Source: Aphelenchoides besseyi
Taxonomy: Eukaryota > Nematoda > Chromadorea > Rhabditida > Aphelenchoididae
NCBI GenBank assembly: GCA_024699855.1
Contig: JAMPIQ010000001.1
Location: 12,400,001 to 12,464,000 of the forward strand
Length of the DNA stretch: 64,000 nucleotides
Direction of reading: 5' to 3'
Part shown: positions 11,626-24,010 of the stretch, piece by piece
Layout of the letters: the number at the start of each line of letters is the position of its first letter
How positions within the stretch are numbered: position 1 is the stretch's first letter
The notes under the pieces: generated by a model
The model's database searches: none
What the model saw: the letters and a program-made list of their open reading frames with translations, nothing else
Told to the model about the DNA's origin: nothing
Translations under genes and position numbers: made by a program

Positions 11626-12415
11626 GTCTTCAATTTAAGCGATTTCTGAGTATGTTTAAGATTGTAATTCTGTTTCCGATCAACTTCAGCTCTCCAAATT
11701 CATATAATTATAATTTTCTAAGTTTTTTAACTGGTATGCCAAATTAGAGCTTCCCATCATCAACAGAAAGAGCTGCACAAACTTTTGCAATTTTTGAGCG
11801 ATTTTGACAAATTCTTTGGCTTTGGAATGCTCTCATTTCTCTGTCAGTTATCCGATAACTACAAGTTTAGGCTTGTCGAATAGCCAGTCTTTTAGGCTTT
11901 CTATTAACACAATATAAGCAATGGTTGTTGCCAGAATCTTTGGGATACATCAATTTGCGCGATGGACGTGTCATACAAGGGAATGGGGCGTGTTGTGTAT
12001 TTTAGCGTATTGACTGATTGGATTCCTCTAATATTTACATGGTTTTAAATTCATTAATGTATCTTATTGTTCTGTTAATCACACGCTTCTACAGTCACTG
12101 GTTTTTGAGTTACAGTCGGTGGAAGTTGGCCACTTTGGATGCCTTATATTTTCTGGTCAACTGCTTCCATTAACTACATACAAATTACTTTACATTGTTT
12201 GAAGTTGTGTTTCTTAATTGTAAGTCACAGCAAAGTACTTAAAGTTTGAATGCTTTTATGTACAACAAAATACCCGGATAAAGAAAATGGGAGTCCGTCC
12301 GCCCAACAACACAGATGAGCGATCGGTTAACAAAAAAAGAACTACCCGTTCAACTAAAAATGACCATGGAGATTAATCGGAGTTTGATGGATGGATTGAG
12401 GGAGATCGAATGATG

Positions 12416-13137
12416 TTAATACTTGTCTGCGGCTAAAACGGTTGCAAGCGATGGACGTTGAGCACGTAGTTTTTCCAATCTGTCGAGTTTCTCCAAATGA
12501 ACACTCAGCGAACTTCGCCAATCGGCTGGGCACTCAATTGAGGGAATCACGTACAACTCGTCTCTGATGGCGATCAACTGGATTGTCCGATCACTGAGTT
12601 CAAATTGAAGGATCACAAAGAGGATTTGGGATGGAATGAAAATCAGAAGAAGCACATTGACCGTTGGATCCAAATTCAAGTGCCCTGAATAATGACTGTA
12701 AGAAGAAAGAAATGAATGAGTAACTTACAAATGTCAACAACAAACTGATGATCGTAAACTGAAATGCCAATCAAAGCCAACAACAGTGCCAAAGCGGTCA
12801 GTTTGAGTCCGAAACAAAGCATCGTAACGCGAATTTTCCACTTCTTTTCCTCTTGAACTCCCGATATAATCGCAGCAAGACATAGCAATGAGACGCACAA
12901 CATAACACAGAAACCGTAGAATAGGTCGGTGTGAAGAGTCAGACAAATGCCACCAATGTCGAAAAAGACATTTAGAATTGTAATGATTGGAAGAAGTGTC
13001 TAAACGTCGAATAAGAGTTGAAATCGAGTCACAACAAAACTTACAAAAACTCTCAAGCGTCCAAAGCAACAGCGGTCATTCACTTCTTCTTCTGCATCAG
13101 AGCTCGTCGAGTTGCTGTAGCGGCGATAGTCGGTCAT
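12416..13137 (-). CDS. Orphan four-helix membrane protein
   Basis: Three exons on the minus strand, ATG at 13135-13137. A short N-terminal cytoplasmic segment (acidic DAEEE, then DRCCFGRLRV) is followed by four hydrophobic helices: LLPIITILNVFFDIGGICL, GFCVMLCVSLLCLAAIISG, MLCFGLKLTALALLLALIG and VLLLIFIPSQILFVILQF, then a soluble tail of about 60 residues. The second intron uses the acceptor ATTATTCAG, which keeps frame. Topology resembles nematode-specific four-TM proteins and the genes at 22801, 26099 and 36689, but sequence similarity between them is low. Function unknown. Confidence 0.7.
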
Positions 13138-13854
13138 AGCTAACGATCAAGTCTATAATATGGTCAAATAGCGGAAATCGTACTAAATGAAAAGCGAATC
13201 GCGATCGAAGTCGGTTTTTAAAGTCACAAATTTCTCCCGTTCAACTCAATTTCATCTTCTCGACTTTAGGCCCGCCCATTTCACACGTGCTGAAAAAATC
13301 AAAATGACTTTTAATCGTATTGACAATTTGAAGGTATTCCCATCACTAGACTCTACTGTTCAGATGGATCACGGATTTGTAGCAGATCCTCGAACCCGCG
13401 TAATCGCCCGTCATCTGCTGCAAAGGTTTCCCGTTCGAAAAACGAGTTTTAAAGAACATCAAAGCTCCGCCTGTGTATTTTGAAGTGCTCATTTCTGACA
13501 CAATTAACGCTCAGATCGAAGGCGAGTTAATGGCGAGTTTCTGTGGCAATGTTCGGTCATCAGGTTTCTGTGATTGAGTCTCGTTCTTACACAAAATGAA
13601 CTCAATTCGGGAGTACGAATTCAGTTGCTCAGCAGCAGAGAGCAAAAATTGTGACGTAGTTCGCGAGCCCACGACTAAAAACCTTCGCTTTACTTCGAAG
13701 TTCAATTTCTTTCTCAAGTGCACAGTCAAAAGAAGGTCGCGTGTTTGTTCTTGCGTTCTCAGAAGGTGACCGAGACGCAAAAGCCAAGTTGTGTTACCAC
13801 TGATCAATGACTCTGTCATTCAGAGAACGATTTATTTCATGGAATGACAAGTTA
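13138..13854. other. Intergenic, no supported gene
   Basis: About 700 bp between two minus-strand genes. Open frames on both strands (for example 13187-13483 plus) lack domains and splice signals. Confidence 0.4.
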
Positions 13855-14820
13855 CTAGAGATCAATTTCGTCTTCGGAACTCGAAGACAGAGCGCCGAAA
13901 ACGTCGTCAGCCAACGCTGCTTGCGAAGTCTCGTCTGGCGGTTCGTTGGAAGTCGGAGCGTCGATGAAGTCGCGAGAAACGGACATCGGTTCTTCGGTCA
14001 TGCGCGAGTCCTCGTCCATGTTGAGCAGATCGTCGGCCAAATCGCGTGGAGGTGCCGATTCAACTGCCGGCTGACTGGCCGCTTGAGAGACTTCGGCCGT
14101 TGGTTTGCTTGTTTCCGTGGTTGTGACTTCCCAACGAATCGAAACGGCTCCCAAATCATCACTGAAAATCCACTGATTTCGGCGATAATAGAAAACTAAC
14201 CGCAACAATCGTTTGACTTCTTTTTCAACCTCCGGGGCGTCCATGTACTTTTTCTTCTTCGTTTTTCGAAACCGTTTCTTCCGTGCGTTCTTCAACGGCG
14301 GTGCAATGCCATGAGGAAACTGATAGAACTTCTCACGTTTCGCTTTCAACTGATTTTCTGCCGTGCTCTCAACTGCTGGGTTACCATTTGCAGCTAATGC
14401 ATTGCCATCAGTCAACTCAGAGCGCGGAGATGAAGCAACGGACGGCTCCGGTTGTGGATCGATGGTGCAGAGAAGAAGCTGAGAAATATCTCCGGTCTTA
14501 TACAAAGCCACATCATCCAAAGTTTTGTTGACCTAAGAAGAAAACAATATTGAACAAGAGAACTGTAAACCGACTTCCAAAATGCACGGAAGATCGTAGG
14601 TCGTGAAGTGCAGAAGATCGTTTCCAATCCGAAATGTTCCCTTCCTCAGATCGGGATTGAAGTTGATTCGCAGCTGCTCGTTGGAATTCGCGTCGTTGCA
14701 GAACGTTCGAACTCGTTGTGCGTACTCTTTCGGCACTCGTAGAATATAGTGGTTTTCCCAATCGGTCTGATCGTCCAACTGATCACCCACTCCTTTTCGT
14801 CGAACACTCGAACTTGTCAT
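13855..14820 (-). CDS. taf-7: Transcription initiation factor TFIID subunit 7 (TAF7)
   Basis: TAF7 is the TFIID subunit that contacts TAF1 and restrains its activity during Pol II initiation. Three exons with introns of 42 and 39 nt yield 294 residues. The N-terminal TAFII55 domain is clear: WENHYILRVPKEYA near residue 20, FRIGNDLLHFTTYDLPCILE, DDVALYKTGDISQLL, and the family hallmark HGIAPPLKNARKKRFRK near residue 150. Removing the second intron restores EVKRLLRDDLGAVSIRWEV, matching the family. The tail is acidic and serine-rich and ends SSSSEDEIDL. The ATG at 14818-14820 is about 20 codons before the first conserved motif. C. elegans has two TAF7 paralogues; which one this corresponds to is not resolved. 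Confidence 0.93.
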
Positions 14821-14982
14821 TCTAAATGGCTTTGATTCAACAACAAATTTCCAATCAATCAAATAAAATCGTAATTAACGTTTCTGAATTCAATTACAAC
14901 TAAATTGCCAGATGGTTTCCGTTTATTTTTACTCAAATTTCGTTTTTCCTACAATCAACATGAATGAAGAAAAAGAACATGC

Positions 14983-15488
14983 TCAATGACTGCTGTCCTT
15001 TTTGTACTCGTAACCGGGAACGAATCCGGACGATTTGGTACGCTCGAGCTTCTCGGCCTCGATCTCATCCAAATAGGGCTTCAAATAGAAGGTTTCCTAC
15101 AAAACACAACTAAAATAAAGAGTTTTATGTAAACGAACTTACCTCGTCCCATTGAGTCCACTCGCTTTTTGGCAAACGCTCGTTGTTCATGGCGAGATTG
15201 TGGGCACGAGTCAAACGGATTTTGCGTTGATCGAACTCCCACGGTTCCTTCAAATTCAAACGTCGAAGTGCCTCTTTGACTTCGGGTGCCGGCTCGAAAC
15301 ATTGATCGTGGTAGAGCAATCCATACTCTCGGCCACTCCACGCATAGTTCCAGCCGTGGTAGCGAAGCCAACTGAAGAATTTTCCTGAAATTGCGATAAA
15401 AACCAATTGGTGAAATTCGCCTACCCGGGTACGTGAAAGTGATTCCACGGGCAGCAGCGGCTTTTGGAAGTTTAGTCCAAGCGGCCAT
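14983..15488 (-). CDS. Cytochrome bc1 complex subunit 7 (UQCRB/QCR7)
   Basis: Small matrix-side subunit of mitochondrial complex III. Exons 15425-15488, 15143-15384 and 14983-15096 give 139 residues. Family signatures are YGLLYHDQCFEPAPEVKEAL (the region of yeast and human QCR7 that precedes VKEAIRRLP), RKIRLTRAHNLAMNNERLPK and the C-terminal EWTQWDEETFYLKPYLDEI. The N terminus before KFFSWLRYHGWNYAW is short and basic and has no clear presequence, as expected. Slightly longer than the human 111-residue protein owing to an extended C-terminal tail. Confidence 0.92.
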
Positions 15489-16005
15489 TTCGCTAAAGAA
15501 ACTGAAATCAAATTGAAAATGTTGCCAAAAACAATCGAACACGAACAATAGATCCGAGAAAGTTTGTTGTAAAAAATTGACCGAATTTATGGCCACCAAA
15601 AGATCGTTTCAACAGCAAAACATCGACCTTCAAAGTACTCACGTTTTCAGCAAAAGTTGTGAAAAAGCTGCCGACACCAAGAGAACTGGAAACCGACTCT
15701 CGAGGAGATCATTTGAGCGAAACATTCAAAATCGATTTTCTTCGGCAGACCGATGGGATTTGGATCAAATTCGCTCGACACCTCAAAGTTTGCTTATTCT
15801 GATGCTAATCAGGAAACTAGGACTCCTATCTTTTGCGCGATTTGTTGATATCGTTTGACTCCAAAGTCGCTGTCCGGAACTCTTCATCGTTTGACTAATT
15901 AGAAGAAAATTTCAGTGAATTTTGAAGATTTCACGTTTTCTTTTCACTTGTGGACGGCAGTTGCCCAAATTTGGAGTTTACGGTCGAACTGTTTTTCGGA
16001 GAAGA
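15489..16005. other. Divergent intergenic region
   Basis: About 500 bp separating the minus-strand complex III gene from the plus-strand peptidase gene; likely contains both promoters. An in-frame ATG at 15922 would extend the peptidase N terminus by 28 residues. No independent gene seen. Confidence 0.4.
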
Positions 16006-19000
16006 ATGACCGTGGACACAAATCATTCGGTTTCCGTCGAGTTGGTGGTTAATCAGTCGAATGCTCCTAACATTGCGGCCACCGATGGCGATTATCCGTT
16101 GAATCGTTTGATTCCGAAGCATTTCACTCAGCAGGTTGGCTACGTTTTACGAATTGGTTCTTAGTGTTTGTCTTCAGGTGGAGTTCTTGAAGAAGTATCC
16201 CGAATATGATGGTCGCGGGGTTGTCATCGCTATTTTGGTATGTTTGAAAGTCAAGTAGGATTAGAAGCAAGATTATTGTTTGGCTTACAATAAATGCATG
16301 AGACTGACGCGAATTTTTAGGATACTGGAGTGGATCCATCGGTTGAAGGTTCGTTTTGATTGCTTGAGTTTACGTCTTACAATTCCAGGAATGCAAGTTA
16401 CGACCACCGGCGAGCGAAAGATGGTCGACTGTTTAGATTTGAGTGGATCGGGCGATGTTGACACTTCGACGGTAAAGAAAGTCGACGAAAATGGAACGTT
16501 GGTAGGACTTTCTGGACGGCCGTTAAAGGTTCGAGTATTCTACTTGTATCGAATTGAACGGTCTTGTTCAGATTCCGGATTCGTGGAAGAACCCATCTGG
16601 AAAATATTATCTGGGGATCAAGCCAATCTACGAACTGTATCCTTCGACACTGCTTCAGCGTATTGTTAAGGAAAAACGGGAGCAACGAACTGATTCCGAA
16701 CAATCGCTCGCCATTTCGGATGTTTTACGTCAAATCAACGAACATGAAACGACCGTTGGTGGAAGTTCGGAGAAAATAACCGACAAACAAGCTCGTGAGA
16801 ACTTGAACTACCAACTTGAATTTCTCCGTGCATTCGACAAAATGGATGATCATGGTCCAATTGCGGATTGTATTGTGTGGAATGACGGAGACAAATGGAA
16901 GTGAGTTCGAATTTCTTAACCAGTTTAATCGCCTTTTAGAGCCTGTATCGACACATCGTTTCGAGGTCGTTTGAATTTGTGCAAAGTTTTGGGTAATTTC
17001 CACGAGACCGGCGATTGGGGTTTCATTACGGATAACGGTAAGAACAAGCACAACGGGCGACATTTATTTGCTTGGGTTCAGATCGCTTGAGTTTCACGGT
17101 TACAATTCACAACAGCGGAAAGTTGCTGGAAATTGTGCGATGTCCAGGTCTGTCCTTTTCGGTTCTTCAGTTTATGTTTTACTATGCGAGTGTTGAAGAC
17201 CTTGGATATTACTTTTGCTTTAGGTAGTCACGGATCTCATGTGGCTCACATTGCTGCTGCCAATTATCCCAATCAGCCGGAGAAGAATGGTCTTGCGCCC
17301 GGTGCTCAAATCATTTCCCTGTGCATTGGCGATGGTCGAATGGATAGCATGGAAACCGGCCAAGCACTTACGCGAGCGGTAGGATCGTCTTCAGAACATT
17401 GAATTAGACGTTTTTTCAGTTCAATCGTTGTGCAGAACTTGGTGTTGATGTGGTTAACTATTCCTTCGGCGAACAAGCGAGTTTTCTTCACTCTGGTCGT
17501 ATTTTCGAATGGCTGAAAAAGATGATTCAAAAGCACAACGTCACTTTTATCACATCCGCTGGAAATGCCGGTCCGGGGTTGTCGACTGTAGGATGTAGGC
17601 GAATCGCGATCTTTCGGATTAAAGCGAATTGTTTAGGTCCGGGTAATTGTACGTGGACAGGATGCATTACGGTTCCTGCCTACGTACCAAACGACTCAGT
17701 TGATGTGTTGTATGGATCGAGAACAAACCATGATGCAAATCTCTTTCCGTTTTCCAGTCGCGGACCAACGTAAATGACAATCAATTGCTTTAACAAATTA
17801 CACGAATTGCAGTGTGGACGGAAGTTTGGGTTTATCGGTTTCAGCTCCTGGAGTTGCTTTGACTGGAGTCCCTTCTTGTTATCTTCAATCTTCGACTTTG
17901 ATGAATGGAACTTCGGTAGAAAACTCTCAAAATGATGTTCTATTCTTTGTGTTTACAGATGTCATCTCCGAACGTTACTGGAAATACGGCGCTGCTAATT
18001 TCTGCAATGAAACAAAACATGATTCCCGTATCACCATTTCGTTTGCATTTTGGACTGAACAATTCAGCTCTTATTCCGGAGAATCTTGATCTTTGCAAGT
18101 TGGATATTGGTCATGGAATTGTGCAAGTCGACTCGGCATTCGAACTCATGAAGAAAGCGAACACGATTCCGGAGACTTTGTCTGCAATTGATATCACAGT
18201 GACCGACCATTCCGGTATTGCTGTGGAGTTCTGTCGGACGGGAATCTATCTACGTGAAGGATATCAAGTAAAGAAACCCACTGATTTCATCATCAAATTG
18301 AACACCGTTTTCCAACAAGAATCCGACAATACGGTGAAGACGGAATTCGAAAGAAAAATCAAATTGATTTCGGATGTTCCGTTCCTGGAACACACTAAAC
18401 ATTTGTTCTTGACTAACGGCGCAACCTCTTTTCAACTTCGAGTCAATCCGATTGGTTTGGAAAAAGGTCGAGTTCACTTCGCTGAAGTCGCCGGCTACGA
18501 TGTTGACAACGAAACGATCGGTCCGCTGTTTCGTCTTCCGGTCACCATTGTTATGCCAATCGAAGTTACGAAAGAAAGTGACTTTACCTTAAAAAAAACA
18601 TTCGAATTGAAACCGGCAGTGTGTTCGCGTCTCTTCATTACATCTCCAAATTTTGCAAGTTATGCCAGTAAGTACGATCACCTATTTCGTCCATAAATTC
18701 AACATTTCAGACTTGAAATTGAAGAGTCACAACAAAGAAACGGTGTCAAAGGCTTCAATGCATTTCGAAGACTTGCTTCCCGAAGTGGGCAAAAATGAAC
18801 GAAAAGGATTACACAAAGTAAGAGCAAATGCTTATTCGATCAAATCTTCTGTATAGATGCTCACTTTCACTCCGGGAAAAGAACTTGAATTCAATACGAG
18901 AGTTGAGTCTGGGCGTACATTGGAGTTAGCAATTGATTTGGCTTTCAATAATGTTGAGAAATCGGAGAAAGTGGATGTTGAGATCACTTTCTACGGATCG

Positions 19001-21068
19001 AAAACTGAACAGCCGATTTGGGTTAGATAGGAATATCTGATTGTATAAAATGGTTATTTTTCAGTATTCCGATCAATCGGTTCATTCGATGATCATTTCT
19101 AACTCATTGAATTTCGAATACGTCGCGCCCTCGGTGACATTCCGCAAAGCTGCTCAAACTGTTCGTCCAACTGAAGCAAAGATCGTTCCATTAGGACCGA
19201 GAGATATCTTTGACAACGGTATTCAAATGCTCGGACTTCAACTGGGTTACAAGTTCAATGGTACAAATGTTATTCCAAGACACTTATTAATGTTTATATT
19301 GCAGTTCCAAAAGCTATTGAATATACTTTCAGTTTTCCTGCTTTAACAAATTTGTTATACGAAAGTCCACTGGATTGTGTGTTAATCCAGATCTATCAAG
19401 ACAAAAAGTACATATACCAAGCCAGTTCGTTTCCATCTCGTGTAAGTTCACAACGACCGGTTAATCTCATTCTCTAAATTCAGTACGCAAAGAAACTAGA
19501 AAAGGGCGATTATCGCGTTCGTGTACAACTTCGACACGATTCGAGTGTGTTTTTGGAGCGCTATAAAGATCTTTCATTGCAAATCCAATACAAACTGGAA
19601 AAACCAATTTCATTAGATTGTTACGGTATAGTTTGTCTTTGCTGATTGACTTTGATCGTTTATTTCAGGGACCTTCAATGATGCTTTTAAAGGCGAAGGT
19701 ACAAAACAAGCTAAGTTGGCAATGTCACCCGGTCGTTATGTTCGTTGTTATTTCGCGCCGATTTCCGAAGACAAGTGAGCTGCCCATTTCATTAGTCCAA
19801 AGCTAACTTGATATTTAGATTACCAAAGGGACTTAAATCGGGCGATCTTTTAATCGGTTCTTATACATTGGTAGCTGAGGAACAGGCGCGAAAAGAGATC
19901 CAATTTCCTGTTATGTATTTTGTAAATGAAGCAGGTGGAAAAAGGATTGGCAAAGCACTTTCAACTGTTGCTATCGAATCAAAGAAGACGGAGAAGAAAT
20001 CAGCGGCAGATGAAATGAACGGTAAATTCGAAGGGGTTTTCTTACATCTTCGTTTAGAATCTCTGCGTGACCACAGCATTCAACTGTTGTCGAAGATGAA
20101 GGACGAGAAAGTGGGCGAAGACTTGTACAACGATCTTCTTCAGAAGTGGCCCAATCATTTGCCGTTGTTATCCGCTCAACTGACTCGTTTGCACGAAGAA
20201 AAGAAACGAAACGTGAAAGCAATCGTTGAATTGGCCGACAAGATCATCGAACTCTCAAAGCCCGATGAAATTCTTCGTTACTTTGGTAGTCATAACGATG
20301 AAAACGAGGAGAATTTGTTGAAAAAGAAGTAAGTTCTAATCGTATTTCTAAACTAAGATCGACGTTTAGCGAGATGACTAAACAAAAAGAAAGGATCGTA
20401 AAAGCATTGGAATTGAAAGCCGACACACTTCTCGACGCTCATTTGGCGTCAACAAAACGCAACATTCCACCATCTTTTCGTAATGGTTTATCATTCAAAC
20501 CGGAAGAAAATGTGAAGAGTGCAGAGGAAAGCAAAGAAACAACGCCAACTCCCGAGGGTAAAGATGCTGAAGCTAAAGCTGTAAGTTCAGATTTTGACTA
20601 CAATTTTCACTTTGTATAGAAAACTAACGAAGATGCTAAGACACAACCATTGGAAGAAGCGCCAGAACCGCCGTTGGAGAAACCAACCGAGCCATCACTT
20701 GATGTGGGTTTCAGTTTTCTGGTTCCAACTCTGTGTTTTCAGATCGAAGTTCCATTGAAAGACATCGAAGCGGCAATGAAACAACTGATGACTTTTGCCG
20801 ATTCCACTAATACAGATATTCTTACGTTAATTGCAAAGTATTCGGTTGTGAATGAGCACTACGGAACTGCAATTCGTTCTATCAACAAGGTGCTTGAAGA
20901 GAAACCAGCCAAACATCTCTACAAAGCCTTATACGAAGTGAGTTATTTTTCAGAAGCAGTAAACTTTTCTTGCTTCAGCTTGCCGATACAATTGGATGGA
21001 ACCACGTTGCTACTCACTATCGCAATGAGTTTATTCTTCGCTATTGCATTGGAGATCGTTTGTTTTGA
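16006..21068 (+). CDS. tpp-2: Tripeptidyl-peptidase II (giant cytosolic subtilisin-type protease)
   Basis: TPP II removes N-terminal tripeptides from proteasome products and peptides in the cytosol, as a very large homo-oligomer. More than twenty short exons are needed. Catalytic residues are visible: Asp in AILDTGVDP (about 16240-16330), His in [12 protein letters not shown] (17222), the oxyanion Asn in TSAGNAGPG (17555) and Ser in [13 protein letters not shown] (spanning the 17918-17960 intron). Other strongly conserved blocks are [51 protein letters not shown] and [20 protein letters not shown]. The Asp-to-His spacing includes the approximately 200-residue insert typical of TPP II. C-terminal exons run to [20 protein letters not shown] and a stop at 21066-21068. 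ATG at 16006 is chosen; 15922 is an alternative. Overall size is comparable to human TPP2. Confidence 0.95.
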
Positions 21069-21380
21069 ATTCTTCAATTGTCCATGTTCTTGTTTTATTT
21101 CCAAATAAATAGGAGACTCTGTACAAACTAGGCAGTTTAGATTATTAAACGAAAGGACGGAGTATTGCACACAATTTTTGCGTAAACAAATTCCTGATAC
21201 AGAACGAATATTGAAAGGACGTAGAAACCAAATTTCAGCAGAAATCTTTTCCATGCAATTGAGAAATCTGAACGTGTTGTAATCGCTAAAAGACGAAGAA
21301 TAAAGTGATTCATTCAACTGAAACAACATAAAATCGCTGAACGTGCTGATGATGTTTGGAAGAGAATCGTGGATTACTCG

Positions 21381-22176
21381 TTAGAGAATCGTGCAGCCGC
21401 CTTTCTTTCGCGGTTTCGGTTGTATCACCGAGCGAACGGCTTCTTCAAAAACCTGAATACCAAACAGTTTTCGGAGACCAATATTCTGAACCTACATTTG
21501 CCAATCCCTGTTGTGTTAGAGCACTACATTCGAGCAGTTTCTGTGCTTTGATCTTCTTCGCTACTTTGACCGCATCTTTTCTTGTTACAAACGACTTTCC
21601 TTCGGATGCTGCAGAATGTTGAGCGGCGAGTTCGTCGCGGAGATCGATTTTGGTGCCTGAAAGTACTCAGTAAAGGGAAAAAACAATTTCTCTCACCGAC
21701 AAGAATAATCGGCGCATCCGGACAATAACTACGAATTTCGGGAAGCCATTTGCTTTGAACGTTTCGAAGTGAAATCGGCGAGTTGATGCTAAAGCACAAA
21801 ATGAAAACATCGGTCTGTGGATAACTCAGCGGTCTTAGACGATCATAATCTTCCTAAACACAACTTTAATAGTAACACTCGAAAAGCGTTCGCAAACCTG
21901 TCCGGCAGTATCCCAGATACCCAAATTAACCGAGTGGTTGTCAACGGTCAATGGAGCTGAGAAGTTGTCGAACCTAAAAAGCAATTCAAAAAACTTAACG
22001 ACAAACAACTTACACGGTGGGCGTGTAATCGCGTGGAAACGAGTTGGTCGTAAACGAGATCAACATGCAAGTTTTACCTAAAAACCAGGAAAACTAACAA
22101 ATCGGATTTGTTGCCAATTACCAACAGCTCCATCGCCACAAACAACCGCTTTTATTTGCCGTGATGGCACGGACAT
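21381..22176 (-). CDS. mig-2: Rho-family small GTPase, MIG-2/RhoG-like
   Basis: Membrane-associated GTPase controlling actin-driven cell migration and axon guidance. Exon reconstruction gives about 195 residues with all G-box motifs: P-loop GDGAVGKTCML, effector loop YTPTVFDNFSA, switch [31 protein letters not shown], and ECSALTQQG. The N terminus MSVPSRQIK is nearly that of C. elegans MIG-2, and [20 protein letters not shown] fits Rac/RhoG rather than RhoA or Cdc42. It ends in a CAAX box CTIL, where the terminal leucine predicts geranylgeranylation, preceded by basic KPRKKGG. Five introns. Lies tail-to-tail with the peptidase gene. ced-10/rac-2 type paralogues cannot be fully excluded, but the SRQIK start favours MIG-2. 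Confidence 0.88.
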
Positions 22177-22800
22177 GTTCGATCAAATTGACCAAAAGAT
22201 AATCTGGAAATGGAAATTGAATTTGCTCGCGAACTGTCGAAGAAAAAACGGAAACATTTTGCGCGTTGAAGTCGTTTGTCAACTTCAAAACTCCGACTAA
22301 GAAAAATGGACGAGAAAGCACATTGACGCTCTCGGCTCAGTCAATAAAACCGAAACGCCAATTTTACGGCAAATTTCGAAAAGCAGTTTAATAAGCTTCG
22401 AGTGTGAACATCGAAACGCGCGAACAAAAAAACCGCAAACGCCGCTGCTCGTTTCGAGAGCCGCGATCAGCAGCGAAGCGGCGTCGAGGGCCATAAACGA
22501 ACGATGGGACCCTAACGATTAGTCATCGAACAGACATATCGCCGACTCGAAAGGTTACCTCCATCTCCCCCTCGGACTGCAAACCGCTCACTTCGGCTCC
22601 TCACCATTCCTTTGCGCTTTTGCATTTCTTGACACAATGACAAACTGCGCGTTAAAATCCCATTGAGCACAACGGCGAAGCGAAAAGCCGAAACTCACGA
22701 CTCTTCGAATTTCAGCTCTCGAACCGCTAACACACCGACCTTGTTTTTTGCGATCAATTCAACTTTTGGAAAGCTTCTTTATTTTCAAATACAATACAAC
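22177..22800. other. Intergenic, probable promoter region of the GTPase gene
   Basis: About 620 bp, locally GC-richer around 22430-22600, with a pyrimidine-rich tract (CCATCTCCCCCTC) near 22560. No coding sequence is supported. Confidence 0.35.
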
Positions 22801-23523
22801 CTAAACATCAACACGAAATCGAGTTTCATTGACTTGACCGTATTCCGCTTTTTCTCGCATTTCTCCTTCGTGAATGTAGAAACCGCGGATCTGTTGCTGC
22901 ATTCCCCGCTCAAGATATGGATCCATTTGGTTGTCCGAAGCAAAGTGACGGTAACGTCGATGCATGAAACAACGAACATCATGACGGATATCGGGAGTTG
23001 GCGCTCCAAACCAATAAATAGTTAAAATACCACCGACAATAAGAACGAAGTTTCCAGCAGAAAACTGAAGCCAAGCACGAGTGAAAGCATATTTTTGCGG
23101 TAGCACGTACTTTCGCGGAGCAATAAACGTTTTGCCCAATCTCAAACGCGATAGAACGACCATTCCTACAATTGTGCACTTAAAAAGACAACCATTGAGC
23201 TCAAGTAACACGGCAGCTAACCAGTAAACGAAGATTACGAAGACCATGAGGTTTATTTTATTCAATAAATCTAAACATAACAACGTTTAAATGAATGAAC
23301 CGACGCCTCTGAAGTTGGAAGACAGCCGTAACTTTTTGCTGATCGCTGAACTTGACAAAAAACATAACAAAATGCAATTCGAACAAACCTTATGGTTGAC
23401 AACTCGAACACAGTTTCCAAAGACGTACGTGAACACAATCGGCAGACTCATGATCACAAGCAACGAGACGAGAAACGTTCGAATGTCCATAAAGATCTCT
23501 CGTACGTAACTGAACATGTCCAT
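22801..23523 (-). CDS. Orphan multi-helix membrane protein (approximate model)
   Basis: Minus-strand coding with an N-terminal exon (MDMFSYVREIF, then a helix RTFLVSLLVIMSLPIVFTYV) and a long 3' exon with helices MVFVIFVYWLAAVLLEL, FKCTIVGMVVL and FSAGNFVLIVGGILTIYWF, followed by a basic, His/Arg-rich soluble tail. The splice joining the two exons is uncertain: AAG|GTTTGT then TTTAG does not keep frame, and a 32-nt intron would be required instead. Similar topology to the other four-helix orphans here. Function unknown. Confidence 0.5.
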
Positions 23524-24010
23524 TGACTCTGAAAAATCAATCCAATAAATCACATTTCATGAATAACCGACCTGTGAAAACAAAATGGAAAATGACTAAT
23601 CATATCGGAGAAACGTTTTCATCAATTCGAATTTATAACCCACAAAGTCATCTAAACGCCCGTATTGCACAGTCTATGATTGTGACCAACTTCAATCGTC
23701 CATTTTGTCAATCCAATAGAAGGATCAAGCACCCCGAGACATCACTGTTCGGAACAGTCATTTGGACAATTTTCTTTTCAGATTCTCTTACAATCCTCGT
23801 GCAGCTTGCGACCTTGCGTTGTCGATTGCGCCCTACAAAGACGCGTTCTAATTTTGAAGCTAAGGTAAATTTACCATATTTTTAACGTTCGTAGAGAAAA
23901 CAACTTCTGACAAACGTGTTGTATAACCAGAAGCAGTGTCGCGTTCAACCCACTTACTCTTTTACGAGTTGTTGTTTGTGGAATAACACTTCGTGTTTAG
24001 AGGCTCCAAA
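23524..24010. other. Divergent intergenic region
   Basis: Between the minus-strand membrane gene and the plus-strand cyclophilin. A TATAAA-like motif on the minus strand lies near 23630, and a TTTTCAG just upstream of 23535 may be a trans- or cis-splice acceptor for the membrane gene. No gene supported. Confidence 0.35.

Larger units (their letters stand above)
8428..12190. repeat. Left arm of giant inverted repeat
   Basis: Reverse-complement partner of 60236-64000. Position 8428 matches 64000, 9854 matches 62573, 10324 matches 62103 and 11625 matches 60802, so the arms are collinear with only isolated substitutions and a single net indel. Near-identity runs to about 12030; 12030-12190 is clearly homologous but much more diverged, then homology stops. 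Since the right arm reaches the window end, the true left limit may lie upstream of 8428, perhaps inside the neighbouring membrane-protein gene. Confidence 0.95.

Noticed and set aside
13187..13483. 98-codon plus-strand frame upstream of the four-helix gene
   Set aside because: No domain or supporting splice signals; overlaps the probable promoter of the minus-strand gene.
14162..14200. Continuous open frame through TAF7 adding YYRRNQWIF-like residues
   Set aside because: The stretch is a 39-nt GT-AG intron that happens to lack a stop; removing it restores the conserved KRLLRDDLGAVSIRW block.
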